From contig NZ_JAKUHT010000018.1 of NCBI RefSeq assembly GCF_022436705.1, positions 1-59,349 on the forward strand: 59,349 nucleotides of DNA. Reading direction: 5' to 3'. Position numbers and translations under genes: made by a program. Positions 45,626-54,606 of this stretch are shown here, one piece after another. The stretch's first letter is position 1. The number at the start of each line of letters is the position of its first letter. The DNA is from Nocardioides sp. CFH 31398. GTDB lineage: Bacteria; Actinomycetota; Actinomycetes; Propionibacteriales; Nocardioidaceae. The notes under the pieces are model-generated. The model was not told the DNA's origin. It made no database searches and was given only the letters and a program-made list of their open reading frames with translations.

Positions 45626-46500
45626 CGCGCCTCCTCCGCCGGGCTCGCGCTGATCGTGCCAGAGGGCACCGACGGACCCGGCTCACCCCCCTCCGGCCTG
45701 TCGTCGGCGATGCCCTCGAGGTCGGCCGCCCCGTCGTCGACCTGGGCCGGCTCGGCAGGGCGGGGATCCTCGCCCTGCGTCCGCTGCTCCGGGCCCTGGG
45801 TCCCGCTGTCGCGGAGCGCCTGCTCCTGCTGCGGGCTGAGACGGCGGCGGCGCGGGCCGTCCTCCAGCATGTGCTCGGGGAGGTCCTCGACGACGGACTC
45901 GTCCCAGGGCCGGGTCCAGCCGACGTGGTCGAACGTGCGGGACAGGATCCCGCCCGTGAACCCCCACAGGACGACGTCGCGGTCGGGACCGATGCGGAAC
46001 GCCGGTCCGCGGAAGCCGCTGGGGTGCCGCACCGTGTAGCGGGACGCCGGGTCGAGCAGGTGCGCGATCGGCTCGCGGTGGATGGCGTGCACCTCGGCGG
46101 GGCTGCTGACGGTGAGCGGCCCCGGGGTGTGCCAGTAGGCGAGCACCGGGGTGACGGCGGCGTTCGACGGGGGCATCCACAGCTCCGGCAGGCGGCCGAA
46201 CGTCTCGACGCCGTCCGCCTCGAGCCCGATCTCCTCCCACGCCTCGCGCAGCGCGGCCTCCTCGACGCTCTCGCCGGGCTCGAGCGCGCCGCCCGCGAAG
46301 GAGACCTGGCCCGGGTGGGACCGCATGTCGTGGGCGCGCTCCGTGAGGACCACCTCGGGCCCCTCGGGCCCGTCCGCGAACAGCACGAGGACGGCGCACG
46401 GCCGGGCGTCCTCGCCGGGCGGGACCGTGAACCGCGTCAGCTGCTCGGCGGTGATGGTGCGGGCGCCGTCCTCGACCGGGCGGAGCCACTCGGGGATCAC
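45622..46500 (-). CDS. NUDIX hydrolase, CoA pyrophosphatase-like
   Basis: A 292-residue protein with a canonical Nudix box, G-x5-E-x7-REAWEEIGL, near residues 70-92, in the NudL/CoAse context (FAGGALEPGE; ELWMPPSNAAVTPVLAYW). It probably cleaves CoA or acyl-CoA diphosphates. The last 80 residues are a Pro/Gln/Glu-rich, likely disordered tail not seen in short homologues. Operon position equals Rv3672c. GTG 46500 overlaps the tlpA stop. Confidence 0.9.
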   Translation of the reverse strand: MIPEWLRPVEDGARTITAEQLTRFTVPPGEDARPCAVLVLFADGPEGPEVVLTERAHDMRSHPGQVSFAGGALEPGESVEEAALREAWEEIGLEADGVETFGRLPELWMPPSNAAVTPVLAYWHTPGPLTVSSPAEVHAIHREPIAHLLDPASRYTVRHPSGFRGPAFRIGPDRDVVLWGFTGGILSRTFDHVGWTRPWDESVVEDLPEHMLEDGPRRRRLSPQQEQALRDSGTQGPEQRTQGEDPRPAEPAQVDDGAADLEGIADDRPEGGEPGPSVPSGTISASPAEEAR

Positions 46501-47150
46501 AGGCTGACCCCGAGGTTCTCCTCGACGAGACCCTTGAGCTCGTCGGGCGAGTCGATGATGACGAACTGCTTCCTCGCCACCCGGCCGTCGGCGTCCAGGA
46601 ACAGCAGGAAGGGGATGCCCTGCAGCCGCGGGAACGGCTCCGCCCCGTCGATGACCCCGCCCGGGTCGGCCAGCTGCGGGTACGTCGCGCCGGTCTCGGC
46701 CAGGAAGTCCATGGCCTCGTCGGCCTGCGGGTCCTGGAAGTCGATGCCCAGGACCGGCACCTCGTCGCCGTAGCGCTGGTGGTACTTCTCGAGCTCCGGC
46801 ATCTCGTTGCGGCACGGCGTGCACCACTGTGCCCAGACGCTGATCACCATCGGCCCGCGGAGCTCGGAGAGGTCGACCGACGGGCCGCCGCCGAAGCACT
46901 CGAGGGTGAGCGTGGGGAGCTCACCGGTGACGTCCCCGGTGGTCTCGGGGCAGTCCTCGATGCCGGCGTCCGCCTTGGCCTCCCGCAGCTCGGGGGTGTC
47001 GACCTCGACGTCGGGCGGGCCGATCGCGGGGATGGACCAGTTGGAGCCGCCGTCCTCGCCCGAGCAGGCGACGACGGCGGCACCGACGAGCAGCAGGACG
47101 GCGACCAGCGAGACCGCCCGCCGCGCGGTCAGCCGCCCGGTCCGCGTCAC
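46497..47150 (-). CDS. TlpA/ResA-like thioredoxin lipoprotein
   Basis: A 217-residue exported thiol-disulfide protein. The N-terminus has a basic stretch, hydrophobic helix and lipobox-like LVGAAVVAC with Cys at about residue 29, so it is likely a lipoprotein. The thioredoxin domain has the redox motif WCTPC near residue 111, and a second Cys pair precedes it. It may maintain disulfides in the cell envelope, perhaps including those of MarP. Counterpart of Rv3673c. Confidence 0.9.
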   Translation of the reverse strand: MTRTGRLTARRAVSLVAVLLLVGAAVVACSGEDGGSNWSIPAIGPPDVEVDTPELREAKADAGIEDCPETTGDVTGELPTLTLECFGGGPSVDLSELRGPMVISVWAQWCTPCRNEMPELEKYHQRYGDEVPVLGIDFQDPQADEAMDFLAETGATYPQLADPGGVIDGAEPFPRLQGIPFLLFLDADGRVARKQFVIIDSPDELKGLVEENLGVSL

Positions 47151-47839
47151 GCGGGGCCCTGCGTCTTCACGAGCTTCTCCGCGGTCTCCGCGTCGGTCGG
47201 GCCCTCGCCGTACGACGGGCACCAGCGGGCGACCGGGCAGGCGCCGCAGGCGGGCTTCTTGGCGTGGCAGCGGCGACGTCCGTGCCAGATGACCTGGTGG
47301 TTGAGCTTCACCCAGTCCTTCTTGGGGAACAGGGCGCCGATCTCGTGCTCGACCTTCACCGGGTCGGTCTGGGTGGTCCATCCGAAGCGGCGCGCGAGCC
47401 GACCGAAGTGGGTGTCGACGGTGATGCCGGGGATGCCGAACGCGTCACCCAGGACGACGTTGGCCGTCTTGCGGCCCACGCCGGGCAGCTTCACGAGGTC
47501 CTCCAGGCGCGGCGGCACCTGGCCGCCGTGCTGCTCGACCAGCTGCGCCGACAGCTTCAGCATCGACTCGGTCTTGGCGCGGAAGAACCCCAGCGGGCCG
47601 AGGATGCCCTCGAGCTTTCCGCGGTCCGCGGCCGCCATCGCCTCCGCGTCGGGGTAGGTCGCGAACAGCACGGGGCGGACGGCGTTGACCCGCCGGTCGG
47701 TGGTCTGCGCGGACAGAACGGTGACACAGAGCAGCTCGAAGGGGTTCGCGAAGTCGAGCTCGCAGTGCGCGTCGGGATAGGTCTCGGCGAGGACCCGGTT
47801 CATCTTCCGGGCCCGGCGGACCAGAGAGGTGTCGGGCAC
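47147..47839 (-). CDS. nth: Endonuclease III
   Basis: A 230-residue DNA glycosylase/AP lyase for oxidised pyrimidines. The helix-hairpin-helix LPGVGRKTANVVLG contains the catalytic Lys and ITVDTHFGR the catalytic Asp. The [4Fe-4S] site is C-x6-C-x2-C-x5-C near the C-terminus (CHAKKPACGACPVARWC). It heads the nth-tlpA-nudix-marP operon; GTG start at 47839. Confidence 0.96.
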   Translation of the reverse strand: MPDTSLVRRARKMNRVLAETYPDAHCELDFANPFELLCVTVLSAQTTDRRVNAVRPVLFATYPDAEAMAAADRGKLEGILGPLGFFRAKTESMLKLSAQLVEQHGGQVPPRLEDLVKLPGVGRKTANVVLGDAFGIPGITVDTHFGRLARRFGWTTQTDPVKVEHEIGALFPKKDWVKLNHQVIWHGRRRCHAKKPACGACPVARWCPSYGEGPTDAETAEKLVKTQGPA

Positions 47840-47901
47840 GGCCCCAGGGTACGGACCCCGCCGCGACCGGGCCGGGCCGGAGCGGCGTGGGGCGCACCCG
47901 C

Positions 47902-49416
47902 TCAGTCCACGACCCTCGAGCCGCGTCGCAACCACCAGCGTGCGGCCCCGCGGACGTCGGGACGCTCGTGGGAGAGCCAGTCGGCGAGGATCGGGTGGCC
48001 GGTCATCCCGGCGCAGTACATGGCCCCCGCGGGGAACCCGGGCTGCCCGGTCTCGGCGGCGAGGACCCCGGCCGCCACCGGGTGCCCCGCGGAGCCGGCG
48101 ATGTGCAGGCCGGCCCGGCGGAGGTCGGGCTGGTCGACGGAGGCGATCCACCGGTCGATCTGGGGCGGGACGGTCGCGGGGAGCATCCCGGGCAGCCGTC
48201 GCAGGACCCGGGCGCGCAGCACGGGGTCCTGCTCGGACTCGGCCATCGCGGCCAGCTCGCACCCCACCTCGTGGGCGAGCCGCGGCAGGCCGCCCAGGAG
48301 CATGTATGACGTCACCGCGTGCGTCTCCCGCGGGCTCACCGCGACGTCGAACAGCAGCCGGGCGAGCATCGTGTCCGCGGGCGGCAGGCCGATCCGGGCG
48401 GCCACGGCCTCCGCCCGGCCACGGCAGTGCAGCCAGTGCGCGTTGGCCCGCGACTGGCTCCAGTCGCGGACGACGGGCTTCGGCGCCAACGGCCGCGCCA
48501 GGCGCACGCCGGCGGTGCGCCAGGATCCTGCCGGGACGAGCCGCACCAGGTGGCTGAGCCACTCCCAGCGCACCGACTGGGGTGTCGAGGCGTCGAGGCG
48601 GCGGGCGAGCTCGGGCAGGAGGGCCGACCAGAAGTCGGGCTCGTCGGTGACCGCGGCGGAGGCCTCGATCCCGAGTGCGCCGGACACCACGAGGCGGTCG
48701 CGGTCGGAGTCCAGCAGGTCCAGGAACCACCCGACCGCCTCCGGCGTGTGCCGCTCGCCGACCGCGCTCACCAGGTCCGCGATGGCCTGCACGTCCGGGT
48801 CGGCCACCCACGCCCGCGCGCGGTCGAGCACCAGCCCGCCGTACCCGCCGCACCGCAGCAGCGCGAGGGCCTCGTAGCGGCCGACGTACCCCAGCGCGGC
48901 GGCCCGCGACAGCTCCCCGATGAGCCGGACGACGAGGGCCGACGCCATCTGGTGGGGCAGGCTGATGCCCCCGTGCGCCGCCATGAGCCGCGACCAGCGC
49001 AGCCACTCCCCCGCCGTCGTCGGGATGCCGTCGTCCATGAGCCGCTCGGTCAGCGCCGACAGGACGGCGGGGTCCGGTGGCGGTCCGGCGACGGCCCGTT
49101 CCCGGGGGCTGACCGCCGGGAAGGTGCGGCAGAGGACCTCGACCGGGGCGAGCAGCTGCCCCTCCCTCAGGCCGAGCGTCCTCTCGCAGGCCAGGACCAG
49201 GTCGGCGTCCCGCAGCCGCCCCGCCTCGAGCCGCTGGACGCGGGAGCCCGCGGCGCCGGTGGCGCGCGCCATGTCCTCGATGCGGCGCAGCGACTCCCCG
49301 CCGTGCAGCACTCGGGCGGTGCGCATGAGCCAGCCGATGCGGGCGGCGACGTCGGGGTGGGCGCCGTTGAGCGGCGTTTCGTCCTCGTGCTGGTTCGCGT
49401 TCCGACCGGCCGCCAC
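47902..49416 (-). CDS. XRE-type HTH protein with large helical-repeat domain
   Basis: A 504-residue protein of unknown function. The first 90 residues form an XRE-like helix-turn-helix (MARATGAAGSRVQRLEAG). The remaining 400 residues are helix pairs that look like HEAT or TPR repeats (FWSALLPELARRLDAS; ADTMLARLLFDVAVSP; VLRARVLRRLPGMLP). No enzyme motif is visible. It starts GTG 49416 with a GGGGGAGGTG Shine-Dalgarno. In mycobacteria nth and crp are near neighbours without such a gene, so this is a lineage insertion. It may be a sensor-regulator like SARP/XRE-TPR regulators. Confidence 0.8.
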   Translation of the reverse strand: MAAGRNANQHEDETPLNGAHPDVAARIGWLMRTARVLHGGESLRRIEDMARATGAAGSRVQRLEAGRLRDADLVLACERTLGLREGQLLAPVEVLCRTFPAVSPRERAVAGPPPDPAVLSALTERLMDDGIPTTAGEWLRWSRLMAAHGGISLPHQMASALVVRLIGELSRAAALGYVGRYEALALLRCGGYGGLVLDRARAWVADPDVQAIADLVSAVGERHTPEAVGWFLDLLDSDRDRLVVSGALGIEASAAVTDEPDFWSALLPELARRLDASTPQSVRWEWLSHLVRLVPAGSWRTAGVRLARPLAPKPVVRDWSQSRANAHWLHCRGRAEAVAARIGLPPADTMLARLLFDVAVSPRETHAVTSYMLLGGLPRLAHEVGCELAAMAESEQDPVLRARVLRRLPGMLPATVPPQIDRWIASVDQPDLRRAGLHIAGSAGHPVAAGVLAAETGQPGFPAGAMYCAGMTGHPILADWLSHERPDVRGAARWWLRRGSRVVD

Positions 49417-49605
49417 ACGTCACCTCCCCCGAGGGACACCGGCCCCATACCGATGTCTCGTGCGCGAGGTGATCATGCGTCACGCGCCCGACGAGTGCCA
49501 GCCCGTGGCCGCGTCGCCTTCGCCCCACCGGCGCGCGCTGGATAGGATCGAGAGAAATCTCATGTCGAGGGTCGGTCCCCGTGCCGCGCCCGGAGTGGAG
49601 GCAGC

Positions 49606-50283
49606 GTGAACCACGACGTACTGCGTCAGGCGCCGCTGTTCAGCGCCCTGGACGACGAGGCGGCGACCGCGCTCCTCGGCTCGCTGACGGAGAGCACGCT
49701 CTCGCGCGGCGAGGTGCTGTTCCACGAGGGCGCCGAGGGCGACAAGCTGTACGTCGTCCTCGACGGCAAGGTGAAGCTGGGCCGGACGTCGTCCGACGGT
49801 CGCGAGAACCTGCTCGCCGTCCTGGGCCCCGGCCAGATGTTCGGCGAGCTGTCGCTGTTCGACCCGGGCCCCCGCTCCGCGACGGTCACCGCCGTCACCG
49901 ACTCCCGCTTCGCCTCGCTGTCGCACGAGGACCTGCTGCGCTGGCTCGAGGGTCGCCCGATGGTCGCCCGCGGCCTGCTCTCGCAGCTCGCCGCGCGCCT
50001 GCGCAAGGCCAACGACGTGGTCGCCGACCTGGTGTTCTCCGACGTCCCCGGCCGCGTCGCGAAGGCCCTGCTCGACCTCGCCGACCGCTTCGGTCGCACC
50101 GCCGACGACGGCGTCCACGTGCACCACGACCTCACCCAGGAGGAGCTCGCCCAGCTGGTCGGCGCCTCCCGCGAGACGGTCAACAAGGCCCTGGCCGACT
50201 TCGCGTCGCGCGGCTGGCTCCGCCTCGAGCCCCGCTCCGTCGTGATCATGGACATCGAGCGCCTGGGCCGTCGGTCGCGTTAG
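49606..50283 (+). CDS. crp: Cyclic AMP receptor protein (Crp/Fnr family)
   Basis: A 225-residue global regulator. The cyclic-nucleotide domain includes GEVLFHEGAEGDKLYVVLDG and the phosphate-binding cassette FGELSLFDPGPRSATV, where Arg-Ser suits cAMP. The C-terminal HTH is TQEELAQLVGASRETVNKAL. It matches Rv3676 in position and length. GTG start with GGAGG 9 bp upstream; TAGGAT at 49543-49548 is a likely -10 box. A matching DNA site is present at the acetate operon promoter. Confidence 0.96.
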   Translation: MNHDVLRQAPLFSALDDEAATALLGSLTESTLSRGEVLFHEGAEGDKLYVVLDGKVKLGRTSSDGRENLLAVLGPGQMFGELSLFDPGPRSATVTAVTDSRFASLSHEDLLRWLEGRPMVARGLLSQLAARLRKANDVVADLVFSDVPGRVAKALLDLADRFGRTADDGVHVHHDLTQEELAQLVGASRETVNKALADFASRGWLRLEPRSVVIMDIERLGRRSR

Positions 50284-50347
50284 AGGAACGCCGACGCGAC
50301 CACTGGTGGTCGAGACCCGGCGACGCGGACGTCGGGCTGGCTCCGGC

Positions 50348-50785
50348 CTAGCCCCGCCGCCCGAGCGGCATCCCCCACGCCAGCGCCGGGACGGCGACGG
50401 CGGCGACGAGCACGTGCATCACCATGAGCGCGCCCACGCCGAGCGCGTCGGCGCCGGGCTCGCCGGTGACGAGCAGGAGCGCGTCGGGCACGAGGCTGAC
50501 GGCGACGACCGTGGGGACGAGCCAGCGCAGCACCGCGCGGGGGTCGCGCGCCCGCCGGCGGACGACGGCCCAGCCGACCGCGCCGGCGACGACGCCGATC
50601 GCGCCGGCGACGACGTAGCCGGGCGCCTGCAGGGGCGCGAACTCGGAGGAGGCGCCGAGCGCGCCGGCGGCGAGGGCGACGGCCGTGGTGACGACGGCGG
50701 CGGCTGCGATCGCGGCGGCGATCCCGGTGGCCACGCGGCCCGCGGTGGTGGTGGTCGGGGTGCTGGTCTGCTGGAGAGTGGTCAT
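50348..50785 (-). CDS. Four-helix membrane protein (DUF6069-like)
   Basis: A 145-residue protein with a Thr-rich N-terminus and four membrane helices (TGIAAAIAAAAVVTTAVALA; VVAGAIGVVAGAVGWAVV; LVPTVVAVSLVPDALLLV; LMVMHVLVAAVAVPALAWG). The PDALLL and HVLVAA positions fit the DUF6069 family; function unknown. Starts ATG 50785 with a weak Shine-Dalgarno. Confidence 0.75.
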   Translation of the reverse strand: MTTLQQTSTPTTTTAGRVATGIAAAIAAAAVVTTAVALAAGALGASSEFAPLQAPGYVVAGAIGVVAGAVGWAVVRRRARDPRAVLRWLVPTVVAVSLVPDALLLVTGEPGADALGVGALMVMHVLVAAVAVPALAWGMPLGRRG

Positions 50786-50898
50786 GGCGACCAGGCTCGT
50801 CGGCGACGACGCGGCGGTCGTCCGGCGCGGGGAGGCCGCGGCGTACGCAGATCGGCGTACGCGGCTGAGAGCGAGTGAGGAACGAACTCGCTCTCGAT

Positions 50899-50999
50899 GG
50901 TGGTCGAGCAGCGACCGCGACCGAGGAACGAGGTCGCGACGGAGCGTGTCGAGTCCCGGCGAGACGAAGGTCGGTCCCCGGCGACGGGGCGTGTCGAGA
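50899..50999. repeat. Second cluster of the GGTGGTCGAGC interspersed repeat
   Basis: GGTGGTCGAGCAGCGAC begins at 50899, followed by GACCGAGGAACGAGGTCGCG, which also occurs within 18721-18770. The trailing GTGTCGAGNCCNGGCGAGACG is present twice in degenerate form up to about 50999. The gap 50786-51034 contains no gene. Confidence 0.65.
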
Positions 51000-51034
51000 C
51001 CTGGCGGGACGAGTGTCGGCCTGGCCGCTCGGGA

Positions 51035-51847
51035 CTAGGACCCCGACGCCAGGTACGCCAGCTGTGCCCTGACGGACAGCTCGGCCGGCACCCACAGCGA
51101 CCGGTCGACGTCGGCGTACACGACCTCGACGACCCGTCGCGGGAGGCCGTCGTCCTCGGAGGAGGCGGGCTCCCCCAGCTCCAGTAGGGCGGCCTCGACC
51201 TGAGCGAGGCGGTCGCGGCGATGGGCGGCGTAGAAGTCGAGGACGCCGGCGGCGTCGTCCAGGACGGGGCCGTGGGCGGGCCACACGACGTCGACCTCGT
51301 CCTCGGCGAGCGCGCGCATCCTGGCGATCGAGTCGAGGTAGGGGCCGAGCTGGCCGTCCGGGTGGGCGACGACGGTCGTGCCGCGACCGAGCACCATGTC
51401 GCCGGACAGCAGCGCCCGCTCGGCGGGCACGACGAACGACACGGAGTCCGCGGTGTGCCCCGGGGTGGTCACGACGCGCAGCCCGAGGCCGTCGACGTCG
51501 ATCTCCTCGCCGTCGCGCAGCGGCTCGCCGCGGTGGCACCAGTCGGGGTCGAGGGCGCGGACGGCGCAGTGCTTGCGGTCCGCGAACGTCGCGGCGACCT
51601 CGGAGTGGTCGAGGTGGTGGTGCGTCAGCAGCACCAGCGCGACGTCGTCGAGGGACTCGGTGAGCAGCTCGAGGTGGCCGTCGGTGACGGGGCCGGGGTC
51701 GATCACGACGCAGCGCTGGGCGCCGGGCTCGCGCAGGACCCAGGTGTTGGTGCCGTCCAACGTCATCATCGAGGGGTTCGGGGCGAGCAGGCAGGTCGCC
51801 CGCTCGCCGAAGGTGCCGCCGGCCCAGGCGTCACCCGGCGTGCTCAT
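51035..51847 (-). CDS. Metallo-beta-lactamase fold hydrolase
   Basis: A 270-residue MBL-fold protein with the metal-binding THHHLDHSE motif near residue 75, GHTADSVSF, SGDMVLG and PAHGP motifs. It resembles LACTB2-like hydrolases and glyoxalase II relatives (Rv3677c counterpart). The substrate is unknown. It is translationally coupled to the NUDIX gene by an ATGA overlap. Confidence 0.92.
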   Translation of the reverse strand: MSTPGDAWAGGTFGERATCLLAPNPSMMTLDGTNTWVLREPGAQRCVVIDPGPVTDGHLELLTESLDDVALVLLTHHHLDHSEVAATFADRKHCAVRALDPDWCHRGEPLRDGEEIDVDGLGLRVVTTPGHTADSVSFVVPAERALLSGDMVLGRGTTVVAHPDGQLGPYLDSIARMRALAEDEVDVVWPAHGPVLDDAAGVLDFYAAHRRDRLAQVEAALLELGEPASSEDDGLPRRVVEVVYADVDRSLWVPAELSVRAQLAYLASGS

Positions 51848-52725
51848 GCCTCCACCCCGCGGGCGGCCAGCAGCGCCTCGAACCCGGGCGGGGAGGTCAG
51901 CCGCCACTCGCCGTCGACCTGCGCCGCCTCGGGCATGAAGACCTCGACCCTGCGGTCGCGGGAGGCCGCGAGGACGGCGTCCGGGCCGTCGTGGGCGTCG
52001 GCGTCCAGGACGTTGAACCAGGTCGGCGGCATCATCCCGACCTCGCCGTCGTCGGCCATCCGCAGCGCCTCGGCGGTCGGCACCCACATCACCGCCGACG
52101 ACTCCGAGGAGACGTCGCGGGTGCGCTGGCCGTCGGGGAGGCGGGCGGCGAAGAACCAGGTGCGGTAGCGGCGCGGCTCGAAGACCGGGGTGCACCAGGC
52201 GGACCACGCGCCGAGCAGGTCGGTGCGCAGGACGAGGCCACGTCGACCGAAGAGCTCGGTGAGGGAGACGTCGCGGTCCTCGAGGGCGACGCGGTCGGCC
52301 TCCCAGTCGTCGCCGGCGGTGTCGGCGACCACCGAGTCGGGGCCCTCCCCCGCGAGCAGGACGCCGGACTCCTCGAACGTCTCGCGCACCGCGGCGCACA
52401 GCAGGGCCCGCGCGAGCGGGACCTGAACACCGAGGCGGGTGGCCCACTCCTCGGGGGTGGGGCCGGCCCAGCGCAGGTCGCCGCCGTCGTCCCCGAAGTC
52501 GCGGGGGTCCACCCCACCGCCGGGGAAGACGCACATCCCGCCGGCGAACGCCATCGACGTCTGGCGCCGCAGCAGGTAGACCTCGGACCCGCCGTCGGCG
52601 CCGGGACGCAGCAGGACGACGGTCGCGGCGTTGCGGGGCTCGGCCGGGGTGGCCTCGCCGGACGCGAACGCCGCGGCCTGCTCGACGAGCTTCTGCGGCA
52701 GGGCCGGGCGGCGACCCGTCGACAT
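51844..52725 (-). CDS. NUDIX hydrolase with interrupted Nudix box (NUDT19-like)
   Basis: A 293-residue NUDIX protein. The Nudix box starts at GGGVDPRD and its catalytic REtFEESGVLL half follows only after an insertion of about 40 residues, as known for NUDT7/NUDT19-type acyl-CoA diphosphatases. ATG 52725 shares one base with the ridA stop (TGATG). Confidence 0.85.
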   Translation of the reverse strand: MSTGRRPALPQKLVEQAAAFASGEATPAEPRNAATVVLLRPGADGGSEVYLLRRQTSMAFAGGMCVFPGGGVDPRDFGDDGGDLRWAGPTPEEWATRLGVQVPLARALLCAAVRETFEESGVLLAGEGPDSVVADTAGDDWEADRVALEDRDVSLTELFGRRGLVLRTDLLGAWSAWCTPVFEPRRYRTWFFAARLPDGQRTRDVSSESSAVMWVPTAEALRMADDGEVGMMPPTWFNVLDADAHDGPDAVLAASRDRRVEVFMPEAAQVDGEWRLTSPPGFEALLAARGVEA

Positions 52726-53195
52726 CAGTCGACCTCGACGACCAGCTCGACCTCGACCGGGGCGTCCAGCGGCAGCACCGGGACGCCGACCGCGGAGCGG
52801 GCGTGCACGCCGGCGTCGCCGAAGGCCTGGCCGAAGAGCTCGGACGCGCCGTTGGCGACCTGGGGCTGGCCCGTGAAGTCCGGCGTCGAGGCCACGAAGA
52901 CGACGACCTTGACGACCCGGCGCACCCGGGTGAGGTCGCCGATCACGGACCTCACCGCGGCGATCGCGTTCAGCGCGCACTGCTGGGCGCAGCGCTGCGC
53001 CTCCTCGAGCCCGACCTGGGCCCCGACCTTGCCGGTGAGCAGCAGCTCGCCGTACCGCATCGGCAGCTGGCCGGAGGTGAAGACGTGGTCCCCGCTGCGC
53101 ACCGCGGGCACGTACGACGCCACCGGCGTGGCCACCTCCGGAACGGCGAGGTCGAGCGCGGCGAGGCGCTCCTCGGGCGTGCTCGCGTCACTCAC
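52725..53195 (-). CDS. RidA-family protein
   Basis: A 156-residue YjgF/RidA protein (VFTSGQLPM; CALNAIAAVRSVIGDL; PVEVELVVEV), which hydrolyses reactive enamines/imines from amino-acid metabolism. The arginine expected near residue 105 for imine deaminase activity is not clearly present, so activity may differ. It is the Rv3678c counterpart, 9 bp after the DUF4177 gene. Confidence 0.88.
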   Translation of the reverse strand: MSDASTPEERLAALDLAVPEVATPVASYVPAVRSGDHVFTSGQLPMRYGELLLTGKVGAQVGLEEAQRCAQQCALNAIAAVRSVIGDLTRVRRVVKVVVFVASTPDFTGQPQVANGASELFGQAFGDAGVHARSAVGVPVLPLDAPVEVELVVEVD

Positions 53196-53204
53196 GGCGC
53201 GGCC

Positions 53205-53363
53205 TCAGCCCTGGACCGGGCGCTTGAAGTAGCCGACCAGGTTCTCCGGGTTCATCCCCGGCGCGACCTGCACGAGCTCCCACCCGTCGGAGCCGAAGTT
53301 GTCGAGGATCATCTTCGCGTTGTGCGTGAGGATCGGGGCGGTCAGGTACTCCCACTTCGTCAT
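53205..53363 (-). CDS. DUF4177 small protein
   Basis: A 52-residue protein beginning MTKWEYLTAPIL and containing FGSDGWELVQV and GYFKRP, the family hallmarks. Function unknown. The ATG at 53363 is preferred to an upstream ATG because it matches the family start. It heads the DUF4177-ridA-nudix-MBL operon and corresponds to Rv3678A. Confidence 0.88.
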   Translation of the reverse strand: MTKWEYLTAPILTHNAKMILDNFGSDGWELVQVAPGMNPENLVGYFKRPVQG

Positions 53364-53421
53364 GGCGGTCACTATGCCGCACGTCATCCCGTGGGCGGAC
53401 GCCTCGGCCGCCGCACCGGCC

Positions 53422-53427
53422 TACGGT
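53422..53427 (+). promoter_or_regulatory. -10 box, leaderless kinase mRNA
   Basis: TACGGT lies 6 bases before the GTG at 53434, in the spacing of the other leaderless promoters here. Confidence 0.5.
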
Positions 53428-53433
53428 GAACCC

Positions 53434-54606
53434 GTGACCGACGGCACCGCCCTGGAGCCGGTGCGCCCGCCGCGCAGCCTGCCCGAGCCCCTCCGCCGTG
53501 CGCTGGACGCCACCATCGTGGCCGTCCTGGTCGTGGCGGCCGCCGCCGTGGTCGTCCTCGCCGGGGCGCCGCTGTCCTGGCTCGCCCTCGGTCTCGCGCA
53601 GGCGCTCCCGCTCTGGTGGCGCCGGCGGTACCCGGCCGTCGTCCTCGTTGCGGTGTCGGTGGCCTCGGCGGCCCAGCTGCCCGTCCTCGACATCCCGCTC
53701 GTCACCCAGCCGGCGTTCCCGATCGCCGTCTACTCGGCGGCGCGCTTCGGGGCGCCCGCGACCGGGTGGGTGGCGCTCGGCGTCGGCGTGCTGGCGGCGT
53801 GGTTCGCCGGGTACGACTGGACGACGGCGGACACCGCGGTGGTCAACGCGAGCACGGTCACCCCCTGGCTGCTCGCCCTGCTGGGCATCGTGGCCACGAC
53901 GTGGGTGCTCGGCACGCTGGGGCGGGTGCGGGCGTCGTACGTCGGGGCGCTGCTGGAGCGCAACGAGCAGATCCGCCGGGAGGCCGAGCAGCGGGTGGCG
54001 CTGGCGGCCACGGAGGAGCGGACGCGGATCGCCCGGGAGATGCACGACGTCGTCGCCCACGGCCTGTCGGTGATCATCGTGCAGGCGGACGGCGCCCGCT
54101 ACGCCGCCGAGCACGACCCCGCCGCCGCGCCCACGGCGCTCGGCACGATCGCGCGGACGGGCCGCGAGGCGCTCGCCGACATGCGCCGGATGCTCGGGCT
54201 GCTGCGGGAGGGCGAGACCGGGACGGCGCCCGTGCCGGACCTCGGCTCGCTGCGCGCGCTCGTCGAGGACTCGCAGGTCCCGGCGCGGCTGGCGGGCCTC
54301 GAGCGGGACGTGCCCGGGGTGGTGGCGCTGACGACGTACCGGGTGGTGCAGGAGGCGCTGACGAACGTCCGCAAGCACGCGGGCCCCGACGCCGGCGCCA
54401 CCGTGGACGTCGAGGTCGGGGCCACCGAGGTCGTCGTCCGGGTGCGCGACCGGGGCCGTGGCGCGGCGGCGACCCCGACCGGGACGGACGGGCCCGGGCA
54501 CGGGCTGGTCGGGATGCGCGAGCGGGTGACCGCGCTGGGCGGCGAGGTGTCCGCCGGACCCGCGTCGGGCGGCGGCTTCGCCGTGTCGGCGAGGATCCCG
54601 CTGTGA
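53434..54606 (+). CDS. DesK/NarX-type sensor histidine kinase
   Basis: A 390-residue membrane kinase with about five membrane helices in residues 27-165, a coiled linker, the HisKA_3 phospho-acceptor His204 in IAREMHDVVAHGLSV, and a C-terminal HATPase (VVQEALTNVRKHA; HGLVGMRERVTALGG). It has no large extracellular loop, so it senses within or close to the membrane. GTG start at 53434; stop overlaps the response regulator by 4 bases. It probably controls the ABC exporter downstream. Confidence 0.93.
   Translation: MTDGTALEPVRPPRSLPEPLRRALDATIVAVLVVAAAAVVVLAGAPLSWLALGLAQALPLWWRRRYPAVVLVAVSVASAAQLPVLDIPLVTQPAFPIAVYSAARFGAPATGWVALGVGVLAAWFAGYDWTTADTAVVNASTVTPWLLALLGIVATTWVLGTLGRVRASYVGALLERNEQIRREAEQRVALAATEERTRIAREMHDVVAHGLSVIIVQADGARYAAEHDPAAAPTALGTIARTGREALADMRRMLGLLREGETGTAPVPDLGSLRALVEDSQVPARLAGLERDVPGVVALTTYRVVQEALTNVRKHAGPDAGATVDVEVGATEVVVRVRDRGRGAAATPTGTDGPGHGLVGMRERVTALGGEVSAGPASGGGFAVSARIPL

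Noticed and set aside
49478..49492. GTGA-N7-TCAC upstream of crp as an autoregulatory CRP site
   Set aside because: The spacer is one base too long and the site is 60 bp upstream of the likely -10 box; too weak to claim.
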